Shown here piece by piece: positions 34,226 to 41,376 of a DNA stretch of 41,554 nt (position 1 is the stretch's first letter; each line of letters opens with the position of its first letter). The translations under genes were made by a program, and so were the position numbers. The notes below the pieces were generated by a model. The model saw nothing but the letters and a program-made list of their open reading frames with translations, ran no database searches and was not told the origin of the DNA. Source of the DNA: Fidelibacterota bacterium (GTDB lineage Bacteria; Fidelibacterota; Marinisomatia; Marinisomatales; TCS55); NCBI GenBank assembly GCA_030746535.1, contig JASLML010000009.1, positions 1 to 41,554 on the forward strand, written 5' to 3'.

Positions 34226-34806
34226 TTTAACCGATCCGCAAGTTTAGCAATGTCTTTTCGAAGGACTTCCATTTCTTCCGGTTCTGTTCCCGTGTAATAG
34301 CCTCTGATTTGTCCTTCACCGTCCACGAGGGCAAATTTCGTGCTGTGGAATACGATTTCTTCCATGTCGCCCATTTTGAATCCGTCCGCTATGAGCGACT
34401 GGATGGCTTCGTAGGATCCTGTCAGAAAGTACCACAGGTCTGTCCGGGCTTCGTACCGTTTAGCATATTCCGTTAAAACTTCGGGCGTATCGTAATCCGG
34501 ATTGACCGAAACAGACACCATGCGTATTTTTTTATCATCTTCAAATTCCTTATGCAGTTTTGCCATGTGCATACTCATCACCGGGCACGGGCCGGCACAT
34601 GTGGTAAAAATAAAATCCGCCACCCAAACTTTGCCTTTCAGGTCATCAAGTCCAATCTGATCGCCGGTAGCATTGGTCAGGGAAAATTCCGGAAGCATTC
34701 CTAAAACGGGAAGAGGTTTTTGATTTTGAACCATATAACTCACACCGGCGAGCAAAATGATCAAACCGAAAACAGCAAAAGTGATTTTTTTAAATGTGTC
34801 GTTCAT
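34222..34806 (-). CDS. SCO1/SenC family copper chaperone
   Basis: A 194-residue thioredoxin-fold protein anchored by one N-terminal hydrophobic segment (FAVFGLIILLAGVSYMV). The copper motif is CAGPC in FTTCAGPCPVMS, and the distal histidine lies in FHSTKFALVD. SCO proteins deliver copper to the CuA site of oxidase subunit II. The gene overlaps ctaB and the DUF420 gene by 4 bases each. All copper ligands expected for the family are present. Confidence 0.92.
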   Translation of the reverse strand: MNDTFKKITFAVFGLIILLAGVSYMVQNQKPLPVLGMLPEFSLTNATGDQIGLDDLKGKVWVADFIFTTCAGPCPVMSMHMAKLHKEFEDDKKIRMVSVSVNPDYDTPEVLTEYAKRYEARTDLWYFLTGSYEAIQSLIADGFKMGDMEEIVFHSTKFALVDGEGQIRGYYTGTEPEEMEVLRKDIAKLADRLK

Positions 34807-35687
34807 GAAATGGTCCTGTCAATTATCATTAGAAACAGAAGTGCGGGCAAATAATATACCGATGCTTTCAGGAGCATCAAAGCCGCCGAATCTGTCAGCG
34901 ATCTTGCAAGCGGCACGGCAGAGGCAAGAAAGCCAAACGCCAGGCAAAGCACACCTACGGCATATACGCCGCCCATCATTCCGCTGATGTAGGGAAGCAC
35001 AGAAATCGGGATCAAAAGAAAAAGATGCCAAAATACCTGCCGCATGGTGCGTTTCCCATCCGGCTCAAGAACAGGAAGCATCCGGAATCCCGCTTTGCTG
35101 TAATCTTCCCGGCACATCCATGCAATGGCGTAAAAATGCGGATGCTGCCACAAATAAAGAATGGCAAACAGAATCCAGGCGCCGCTGTCCAGCGATCCGG
35201 TTGCCGCCGCCCATCCGCCAAGCGGCGGAAGCGCACCGGGAATGGAACCGATGGATGTATTTAGCCACGTCATCCGTTTCAGTGGTGTGTACACCAAATT
35301 GTACAGGAATGCAGTCAAAATGGATAAAAAACCCGTGAGCGGATTGATCATCATCACAAGAATTGCACTTCCGATTAATACAAGGACTGTCCCGAACAAA
35401 AGCGTTTCCGCAGGCGATAAAATACCGGCTGGAATGGGACGGTTTTTTGTCCGTTCCATCAAGGTATCGTAGTTCCGTTCAAAATAATGGTTCAGCGCTC
35501 CGGCGCCTGCTGCCGTCAATCCCGTACCAAAAAGCGTCCATCCCAACTGGATCCAGCTGATGCTGCTGTCTGATCCCATCACAAATCCGATCACCGTTGA
35601 AACAAGCACCAATGATAAAATGCGCGGTTTGGATAATTCCAAATACGCTCCAATTTTGCTTTTTGCGGCTTGAGGTTGTTTTTTCAT
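34803..35687 (-). CDS. ctaB: Protoheme IX farnesyltransferase (heme O synthase)
   Basis: A 294-residue UbiA-family prenyltransferase with about 8 to 9 hydrophobic segments. The first prenyl-diphosphate site is ALNHYFERNYDTLMERTKNRP, and the second loop has YLWQHPHFYAIAWMCREDY. It makes heme O, which CtaA converts to heme A. Four-base overlaps tie it to ctaA and the SCO gene. Confidence 0.94.
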   Translation of the reverse strand: MKKQPQAAKSKIGAYLELSKPRILSLVLVSTVIGFVMGSDSSISWIQLGWTLFGTGLTAAGAGALNHYFERNYDTLMERTKNRPIPAGILSPAETLLFGTVLVLIGSAILVMMINPLTGFLSILTAFLYNLVYTPLKRMTWLNTSIGSIPGALPPLGGWAAATGSLDSGAWILFAILYLWQHPHFYAIAWMCREDYSKAGFRMLPVLEPDGKRTMRQVFWHLFLLIPISVLPYISGMMGGVYAVGVLCLAFGFLASAVPLARSLTDSAALMLLKASVYYLPALLFLMIIDRTIS

Positions 35688-36655
35688 GAATGCGGTATCG
35701 GCCTAATACGGAGAATGGTTAATGCCGTAAGTAATAGCAAAGCAGCCCCATTTACCACATGCAGGCTTGTAATTATCGGATTTCTGAAAGACCATATTGC
35801 TGCTGCGCCTAAAGCAATTTGCATAAGGATAACCACAGCAATTCCAAATCCGGATGAATATAACGATGTATTGCCATCCTTAAATATTGAGACGAGAAAA
35901 TATCCTGAGAACACTAAAACTGCCAAAGCACCTACCCTGTGTAAATAGTGCATCCACACTTGGCTTAAAGAAACCGTATTGAAATCATTATCGAACATGA
36001 ATTCATTGATGCGGTCCATAAATGCTGCATCAAACATGGGGAGCCATCCGCCGCCGACCGTTGGGAAGTCAGGAATCGCCAATCCCGATCCTGTGTGCCG
36101 CATCAGCGCTCCCAAAAACAGCTGGACCACAACTGCCCCGGCAAACAAATATGCCGGACGAAGTATGGACCGGGAATCTTGTGATGTTTTTCCAATTCTT
36201 TTTTCCCGTTCAGAGGAAAGCATATATGCGATAATCACCGTTATGACCAAAAATCCCTGAGCGAGCATTCCGTGAAAAATCGAAACCGCAGGCGGTAAAA
36301 AATACAGGACGGTAATCCCCCCGAGCATTCCCTGAAGAATCACTGCACCCAAAGCAGTGTAGCCGAGTTTTTTAAGCCAAGCGGGACGATCAGAGAAACC
36401 AAGCCCGACAGCAAGCACGATGGTCATCAGACCGATCGCAGTCGCAATCAGGCGATGCAGATGTTCGTAAAAGATTCCTCCAACCATATCGGAAAACGGA
36501 AATGTGAACATATGTTTGCCGTAGGTTGTCGGCCAATCCGGGACAGACAGTCCTACTTCATGGCTTTTAACAAGAGCGCCGGCAAAGATAAGACCGAGCG
36601 TTGAAATAACTACCAGTTTGGAAAACCAGCGCAGCCATGGTTGGCTGTGGTTCAT
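35684..36655 (-). CDS. ctaA: Heme A synthase (CtaA/COX15)
   Basis: A 323-residue membrane protein with about 8 hydrophobic segments. It carries GLSVPDWPTTYGKHMF, FYEHLHRLIA, SIFHGMLAQ and MHYLHRVGALA, the paired histidine heme ligands of the CtaA/COX15 family. It oxidises heme O to heme A for the aa3-type oxidase. The gene follows coxB by 31 bases and overlaps ctaB by 4. Confidence 0.92.
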   Translation of the reverse strand: MNHSQPWLRWFSKLVVISTLGLIFAGALVKSHEVGLSVPDWPTTYGKHMFTFPFSDMVGGIFYEHLHRLIATAIGLMTIVLAVGLGFSDRPAWLKKLGYTALGAVILQGMLGGITVLYFLPPAVSIFHGMLAQGFLVITVIIAYMLSSEREKRIGKTSQDSRSILRPAYLFAGAVVVQLFLGALMRHTGSGLAIPDFPTVGGGWLPMFDAAFMDRINEFMFDNDFNTVSLSQVWMHYLHRVGALAVLVFSGYFLVSIFKDGNTSLYSSGFGIAVVILMQIALGAAAIWSFRNPIITSLHVVNGAALLLLTALTILRIRPIPHS

Positions 36656-36686
36656 GTGATATTACAAGAGGATTGATGAACGGAGT

Positions 36687-37535
36687 TTACCAGTCATCAT
36701 CATCCCAGTCATCGTCGCCTTCCGCTTCAAGATATTCCGCCTGATCTGCGAGCCAATCCTGAAATCCGGCTTCATCATGAACGGTAAGATATCCCTTCAT
36801 CCTGTAATGTCCGAGTCCGCAAAGCTGAGCGCAGGCGATTTGGAATCCTTTTTCGATGTCTGGAAGCGTGTCCCGTGCGGTTCCTTTCAGAGTCTCAAGG
36901 AATTCTTCTGTCGTCATGGATGCTTCAAAATGCATCGGAATTACCATTCCGGGAACAGCATCCTGCTTGACGCGAAATTCCGGAAGGTTGACACTGTGTA
37001 TTACATCTTTTGAAGATAAATCTATACGGATTCGCTCGTTGACAGGAATATGAAGCTGATTGATGGTAACAATATCATCCGCTGCTCCCGGAGATGAACG
37101 ATCCAATCCGATGGGGTTGACTTCTTCATCGATCAATTCCAACGATGATGCTCCAAAGATTCCGTCTGGGCCGGGATAATGGATATTCCATGCAAACTGC
37201 TGTGCTACCATTCGCACATGGACGGCTTCCGACGATTCTGGCACATCGTTGACCCTGCTTGCCCAAATAGGAATTGCAAACCCAACAAGCAGCACCATTT
37301 CAATAATAGCAACCGCCAGTTCCAGGACAGAAGAAAAATGGGATTTGACTCCGTCATGATCGGCAACAGGATTACGTTTTTGGCGGAAGCGAATCAGCGA
37401 ATAAATGAAGAAAGCGCCCCATCCGATAAATAGGATAAGCATCAGCCAATGGACCAGTCCTAAAATTTCATCAATGGCAAACCCGTCAGCGGATGCATCG
37501 ATCGGAAGGCCAAGTGCCTGCAGCCATTCAATCAT
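36687..37535 (-). CDS. coxB: Cytochrome c oxidase subunit II
   Basis: A 282-residue protein. Two hydrophobic segments (about 28-48 and 75-95) are followed by a cupredoxin domain. CuA ligands are present: the histidine of KDVIHSVNLPEF and CAQLCGLGHYRM, which gives C-x3-C-x3-H-x2-M. No heme c motif CxxCH follows, so it is not a caa3-type fusion. The tail is strikingly acidic and tryptophan-containing (EGDDDWDDDDW). The start overlaps the stop of the small protein upstream by 4 bases. No cytochrome c gene is seen in the window. Confidence 0.93.
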   Translation of the reverse strand: MIEWLQALGLPIDASADGFAIDEILGLVHWLMLILFIGWGAFFIYSLIRFRQKRNPVADHDGVKSHFSSVLELAVAIIEMVLLVGFAIPIWASRVNDVPESSEAVHVRMVAQQFAWNIHYPGPDGIFGASSLELIDEEVNPIGLDRSSPGAADDIVTINQLHIPVNERIRIDLSSKDVIHSVNLPEFRVKQDAVPGMVIPMHFEASMTTEEFLETLKGTARDTLPDIEKGFQIACAQLCGLGHYRMKGYLTVHDEAGFQDWLADQAEYLEAEGDDDWDDDDW

Positions 37536-37774
37536 GATTTATCCTCAGCATCATCCGATTCCGTTTCGCTGGAATAATTGCGCGCTTTATTCTTGAGTTT
37601 CATGATGGCGGACCCCACTGCAGCCAGCACGCCTCCCGTCACACCGAGCAACGTGATGATTGCCCAGTTCATCCCGTTTGTTGCAGGATCGTCCGGTGCG
37701 CCGAAACAGGTTGCACAGGCAAAAACGGCGGACGGAAAAAATACAAGGGTTATGGATATAATCTTTGCAATCAT
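37532..37774 (-). CDS. Small CxxC membrane protein of the oxidase operon
   Basis: An 80-residue protein: signal-like segment (IISITLVFFPSAVFA), then ACATCFGAPDDPATNGMNWA, a second hydrophobic segment and a charged tail (SETESDDAEDKS). The CATC motif would lie on the outer face of the membrane after cleavage. Similar small proteins are found in oxidase operons of other phyla, but I know no proven function. Copper or heme handling, or thiol redox, is a guess. It overlaps coxB and touches the next small gene. Confidence 0.78.
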   Translation of the reverse strand: MIAKIISITLVFFPSAVFACATCFGAPDDPATNGMNWAIITLLGVTGGVLAAVGSAIMKLKNKARNYSSETESDDAEDKS

Positions 37775-37968
37775 CAGATCGTTTTGAATTTTTGATAGAC
37801 TTTGATTCCATAGACAGCCAATCCCAATCCTGCAGCCAATGATAATCCTGCAAGCAGCACAGAACCATTATTCGCAAAGCCAGATAATTCGTAATAGCCA
37901 AATCCAATTGTTAGCACAATGGATAAGGCGATGAAAAAGAGGTGGAATGATTTCAAGGAAATCATCAC
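37774..37968 (-). CDS. Small two-helix membrane protein of the oxidase operon
   Basis: A 64-residue protein with two hydrophobic segments (LFFIALSIVLTIGFGYYEL and VLLAGLSLAAGLGLAVYGI), a short outer loop and a basic end (KVYQKFKTI). I recognise no family. It overlaps the subunit IV gene by 4 bases (ATGA) and the CxxC gene by 1, which argues strongly that it is a real, translated gene. An accessory oxidase subunit is plausible. Confidence 0.72.
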   Translation of the reverse strand: MMISLKSFHLFFIALSIVLTIGFGYYELSGFANNGSVLLAGLSLAAGLGLAVYGIKVYQKFKTI

Positions 37969-38270
37969 AGAATGGTTGCAGCATCTGTGGCTGTCATTAA
38001 TGGTAAAAACATCAGCACAAAGAAAAATGCGATCGTGAGGAGAAGAATGTTGATAATCATCGCCCGCTCTGAAATCAAATGCATAAAATAGCTCGCTACA
38101 AGCGATCCCTTAACGGATGCAATAATCAGCGCAATAAAAATGGATTCGCCGGATGTTACCTCGAGGTAAGAAGCGCCAACGGTCAAAACAGTCAGGATCG
38201 CCAGTGCGCCAAACACCATCATATAGGTGCGCACGTGGCTTTGAATGTCTGTATTATCGTGTCCGCTCAT
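37965..38270 (-). CDS. Cytochrome c oxidase subunit IV-like protein
   Basis: A 101-residue protein with three hydrophobic segments. HVRTYMMVFGALAILTVLTVGASYL, then IALIIASVKGSLVASYFMHLISERAMI, the prokaryotic COX4 pattern with its conserved K...YFMHL. It is an accessory subunit of heme-copper oxidases. It begins 3 bases after coxC. Confidence 0.88.
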   Translation of the reverse strand: MSGHDNTDIQSHVRTYMMVFGALAILTVLTVGASYLEVTSGESIFIALIIASVKGSLVASYFMHLISERAMIINILLLTIAFFFVLMFLPLMTATDAATIL

Positions 38271-38273
38271 GAT

Positions 38274-38873
38274 CTATAAAAGGTAAAGTATCGGGAAAAG
38301 AAAGATCCACACCAAGTCCACAAAGTGCCAGTAGAGTCCGGCGATTTCAATCCTGTTTGCAAAATGTTCCGGTTCCGAATGCCACATTTTGTTTCCGGCA
38401 GGCAGCCAGAAATATGTCATCACGATCATACCTCCGATAATGTGAAGTCCATGCAGACCTGTCAAAGTAAAGTAAATCGCCAAGAAGGTGTTTGTACTCG
38501 GATAAAGGTGATGGTCAAATTTTGCCGTGTATTCGAAGTATTTGACAATAAGAAAAATCACCGCACACAGCAGGGTAAGCCCCATATACAGCTTATACTT
38601 TTTGAAATCGTTCATTTTCAGTGATGCCCAGGACATAACCATGGTCACACTTGAGGTAATCAGCACCATGGTATTTAATGTTGCCAGCGGAACGTTTAAT
38701 TCTTTGCCCCATTCGTGAAACGCGCCTTCCGGAGCGCCCAATCTTAGAAATACGTAGGCTGAGAAGAGTCCGCCAAACAGCATAACTTCGGAAGCAAGGA
38801 AGAGCCAGATTCCCAGTTTGGAATTATTCAGCCCGGTGTCGGGACGCTCTTTAACGGTATACGGAATTTCCAT
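38274..38873 (-). CDS. coxC: Cytochrome c oxidase subunit III
   Basis: A 199-residue protein with 5 hydrophobic segments, the short form of subunit III. KLGIWLFLASEVMLFGGLFSAYV with the conserved glutamate, FTLTGLHGLHIIGGM and EIAGLYWHFVDLVWIFLFPILYL are diagnostic. Its ATG overlaps the coxA stop by one base (TAATG). Confidence 0.93.
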   Translation of the reverse strand: MEIPYTVKERPDTGLNNSKLGIWLFLASEVMLFGGLFSAYVFLRLGAPEGAFHEWGKELNVPLATLNTMVLITSSVTMVMSWASLKMNDFKKYKLYMGLTLLCAVIFLIVKYFEYTAKFDHHLYPSTNTFLAIYFTLTGLHGLHIIGGMIVMTYFWLPAGNKMWHSEPEHFANRIEIAGLYWHFVDLVWIFLFPILYLL

Positions 38874-40579
38874 TAATTGTCACTCTTTTTAGGTTCGGTC
38901 TGCGGAGTAAAATCTCGTTTTCTTCCGGGGACGCTGTATTCGTAGGCACTGCGGTGGACTTCAATATCGCTTTCAAAATTGCCGTGTGCTATCGGCGGCG
39001 ACGGCGCCACCCATTCCAGTGTCGTGGCATCCCACGGGTTGCGTCCGGCTTTTTCGCCTTTTTTCATACTGTAAAAGAAATTCACAATAAATACAAATTG
39101 GATAAGACCAAGCAGCCATGCGGACACAGACATTACCTCATTCAGCCAGAGCGTATCAGCTGCGTGTGAATATATGGCTCCGCCGTCCCAAAGCCGGCGG
39201 GAAATCCCCGCCAAGCCCTGAATAAACATCGGTAAAAATATTCCGTTCATAAATATAAGTGATGGCCAGAAGTGCAGCTTGCCAAGCGTTTCATTCATTT
39301 TCCGGCCCGTCATTTTAGGAAACCAATAATATATGCCTGCAAACAGCGCAAAGATCGTTCCCGGCGCAACGACATAGTGAAAGTGTCCGATAACATAATA
39401 GGTGTCGTGCAGAGAAATATCTGATGCGGCAAGGCCCAACGGCAGTCCTGTAAGGCCGCCTATCCCGAACATAGGCAGAAAAGCCAGAGCAAACAGCATC
39501 GGCGTGTTATAGCGTATAGAGCCGCCCCAAAGGGACAAAAAGAATGCTGTTAAAATAATGACGGACGGTATGGAAATTATCATTGTGGTCGTCTGAAAAA
39601 ATGCGCTCATGGTTGCGCCCATTCCCGTCATGAACATGTGGTGCGCCCACACGATAAATGACATGAATCCCAGAAAAATCGCGGCATACACAAGTGATTT
39701 GTATCCCCAGATCGGTTTCCGTGTATTATTTGCAATCACTTCGCAAACGATACCCATTGCAGGTAAAATCAGCACATACACTTCTGGATGCGCAAGGAAC
39801 CAAAAGAGATGCTGCCACAGGAGCGGACTTCCCCCGCCTGTCGCTGATATTATTTCACCCGAAACAACTAAGCCGCTTGGTAGAAAGAAACTCGTTCCAA
39901 CTACCCTGTCCATCAATTGGAGTACAGCTGCCGCTTCCAACGGCGGAAACGCTAGAACGAGCAAAAAGGATGTAACAAGCTGCGTCCAGACAAAAAACGG
40001 CAGGCGCATCCATGTGAGCCCCGGTGCCCGAAGCTGAACGATGGTAACAATGATATTAATTGACCCAAGTAGCGATGACGTAATCAGGAAAACCATTCCA
40101 ATAAGCCAAAGTGTCTGTCCCGGCTCAAAATCTGCAAGAGGTGGGTACGATGTCCATCCGGACCGTGCTGCGCCTTCCGGTGTAAAAAAGCTCGCAACCA
40201 TGATAACGCCGCCGACAAAATAGGACCAGTAGCTGGTCATATTCAGTTTCGGAAATGCCATATCGATGGTCCCGATTTGAAGTGGTACGAAATAGTTGCC
40301 GAAAGCACCGACTGCCAGCGGAACCACGCCCAAAAAGATCATGATGGTGCCGTGCATGGCACCGAGAGAATTATATACTTCCGGCAAAAGAATTCCGTTT
40401 TCCCAGAGGAATTCACCGATAAGCGGAACGGGAGTCTCTGGATAGGCAAGCTGCCAGCGCATGATCATCATCAGGCAGAATCCGAAGAACAGGAACGCAA
40501 GAGCTGTCAGTCCGTACTGGATACCGATTACTTTATGATCCTGGGAAAATATGTATTTACGCCAAAAGGGTTCCGGCAC
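38873..40579 (-). CDS. coxA: Cytochrome c oxidase subunit I (A-type, K-channel lysine absent)
   Basis: 568 residues from GTG 40579, with 12 hydrophobic segments. Heme and CuB ligands are in MHGTIMIF, HPEVY (264-268), WAHHMF (His313/His314) and YYVIGHFHYV. The D-channel aspartate is present in GTIDMAFPKLN, and Glu266 marks an A1-type enzyme. In helix VIII the usual PTGIK reads PSVII at 338-342, so the K-channel lysine is Ile342. A GTG start lacks a ribosome binding site. An in-frame ATC at 40597 has AGAGGA 6 bases upstream and would give an N-terminus STHDHVPEPFWRKYIF, more like family members. The true start is therefore open. It is the first structural gene after rrf2. Confidence 0.93.
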   Translation of the reverse strand: MPEPFWRKYIFSQDHKVIGIQYGLTALAFLFFGFCLMMIMRWQLAYPETPVPLIGEFLWENGILLPEVYNSLGAMHGTIMIFLGVVPLAVGAFGNYFVPLQIGTIDMAFPKLNMTSYWSYFVGGVIMVASFFTPEGAARSGWTSYPPLADFEPGQTLWLIGMVFLITSSLLGSINIIVTIVQLRAPGLTWMRLPFFVWTQLVTSFLLVLAFPPLEAAAVLQLMDRVVGTSFFLPSGLVVSGEIISATGGGSPLLWQHLFWFLAHPEVYVLILPAMGIVCEVIANNTRKPIWGYKSLVYAAIFLGFMSFIVWAHHMFMTGMGATMSAFFQTTTMIISIPSVIILTAFFLSLWGGSIRYNTPMLFALAFLPMFGIGGLTGLPLGLAASDISLHDTYYVIGHFHYVVAPGTIFALFAGIYYWFPKMTGRKMNETLGKLHFWPSLIFMNGIFLPMFIQGLAGISRRLWDGGAIYSHAADTLWLNEVMSVSAWLLGLIQFVFIVNFFYSMKKGEKAGRNPWDATTLEWVAPSPPIAHGNFESDIEVHRSAYEYSVPGRKRDFTPQTEPKKSDN

Positions 40580-40603
40580 GTGGTCGTGGGTACTGATGTC
40601 TTA

Positions 40604-40609
40604 TCCTCT
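40604..40609 (-). promoter_or_regulatory. Ribosome binding site that may decide the coxA start
   Basis: AGAGGA on the minus strand lies 6 bases before an in-frame ATC at 40597, but 24 bases before the first ordinary start codon, GTG at 40579. TAA at 40601-40603 closes the frame further upstream. Confidence 0.5.
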
Positions 40610-40663
40610 AGCTAATTCTGAAAAGGGTTTAATTGATTACAATTGCTCTAAAACAAGAGCGCG

Positions 40664-40693
40664 AATATAATTCTATGGAATAGAATTGCCCAA
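40664..40693 (-). promoter_or_regulatory. Candidate coxA promoter with palindromic operator
   Basis: Minus-strand TTGGGC (40688-40693) and TATATT (40664-40669) are 18 bases apart. The spacer is filled by a perfect inverted repeat, AATTCTAT-TCC-ATAGAATT, at 40669-40687. Such a position suits a repressor that blocks RNA polymerase. The gene for the Rrf2 regulator lies just upstream on the same strand, making it the obvious candidate, but the repeat does not match a specific Rrf2 site that I can name. The promoter elements are only moderate matches to a sigma70 consensus. Confidence 0.5.
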
Positions 40694-40710
40694 ATAATTC
40701 ATAGAAAATT

Positions 40711-41172
40711 TCACGGTTTCGAGCTCATTATATTTCGTTTATCTATCACCCGTTTTGCAAGGTCATCCAGCGGTTCCGAAGCCAGCATATCTCGTAATTG
40801 AGCCCGGATCGGTTTCCACTGGTCGTGCAAAGGGCACGGTACATCATTTGAACAAAGGTCCAATCCAACAACGCATATTTCTTGTTCCGGCGGAATTCCA
40901 TCAATGGCGTGAATGATATCATTCAGATATATTTCCTTGGGATCTTTCGCAAGCTGAACACCGCCAGTTCTGCCCCGGGTTGTTTTTATCAGCCGATACT
41001 TTACCAGTATCTGCATGATCTTGGCTAAAAATTGATAGGGTATACCATAATCTTCTGCGATCTTCCGGATCATGATGGGTTTTCCGGTTTGGTGCTCGGC
41101 CAAATAGATCATGGCCTGGATAGCATATTCTGCAGATTTTGAGTATAACATGAAGCCGGATTTTACAACCAC
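40711..41172 (-). CDS. Rrf2 family transcriptional regulator with iron-sulfur-type cysteines
   Basis: A 153-residue winged-helix regulator. LYSKSAEYAIQAMIYLA begins the DNA-binding domain, and the recognition region LAKIMQILVKYRLIKTTRGRTGG is typical of IscR, NsrR and RirA relatives. Three cysteines, Cys100, Cys107 and Cys113 (C-x6-C-x5-C), match the usual cluster-binding loop, so it probably senses NO, oxygen or iron-sulfur status. GTG 41172 has AAGGA 8 bases upstream; ATG 41151 is the family-typical start but lacks a site. It lies directly before the oxidase operon and probably controls it. Confidence 0.9.
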   Translation of the reverse strand: MVVKSGFMLYSKSAEYAIQAMIYLAEHQTGKPIMIRKIAEDYGIPYQFLAKIMQILVKYRLIKTTRGRTGGVQLAKDPKEIYLNDIIHAIDGIPPEQEICVVGLDLCSNDVPCPLHDQWKPIRAQLRDMLASEPLDDLAKRVIDKRNIMSSKP

Positions 41173-41193
41173 AGGATTATTCCTTCAATCATC

Positions 41194-41373
41194 TTATTTC
41201 TGTTTTTTGGTTACATAGATAAATAAAGCTGATAATATAAATGGAATGATAATTATGCTTGCCAGCGGTACATAAACTGAAAGTGAACTTCCAATCGTAT
41301 CACCTGCAGCACAATACGGACATGAATAAATGATACTGCCGGTAAATGAAATAATTAATACCAATTTTTTCAT
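41194..41373 (-). CDS. Very small CPYC membrane protein
   Basis: A 59-residue protein read directly from the minus strand: ATG 41373 to TAA 41194-41196. A signal-like segment (KKLVLIISFTGSIIYS) is followed by CPYCAAGDTIGSS, a second hydrophobic segment (VPLASIIIIPFILSALFIYV) and a basic end (TKKQK). Its design (signal, CxxC, one membrane helix) mirrors the 80-residue protein at 37532-37774. It sits 3 bases after a subunit-IV-like gene and 21 bases before rrf2. Position and layout support a real gene linked to respiration; function unknown. Confidence 0.7.
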   Translation of the reverse strand: MKKLVLIISFTGSIIYSCPYCAAGDTIGSSLSVYVPLASIIIIPFILSALFIYVTKKQK

Positions 41374-41376
41374 ATA

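Noticed and set aside
35161-35472. Several open frames antisense to ctaB
   Set aside because: ctaB has all prenyltransferase motifs on the minus strand; the opposite frames are low-complexity shadows.
40645-40660. Inverted repeat GCTCT-AAAACA-AGAGC before coxA
   Set aside because: Short arms and no T-run; it may be part of the leader, but I cannot support a terminator or operator call.
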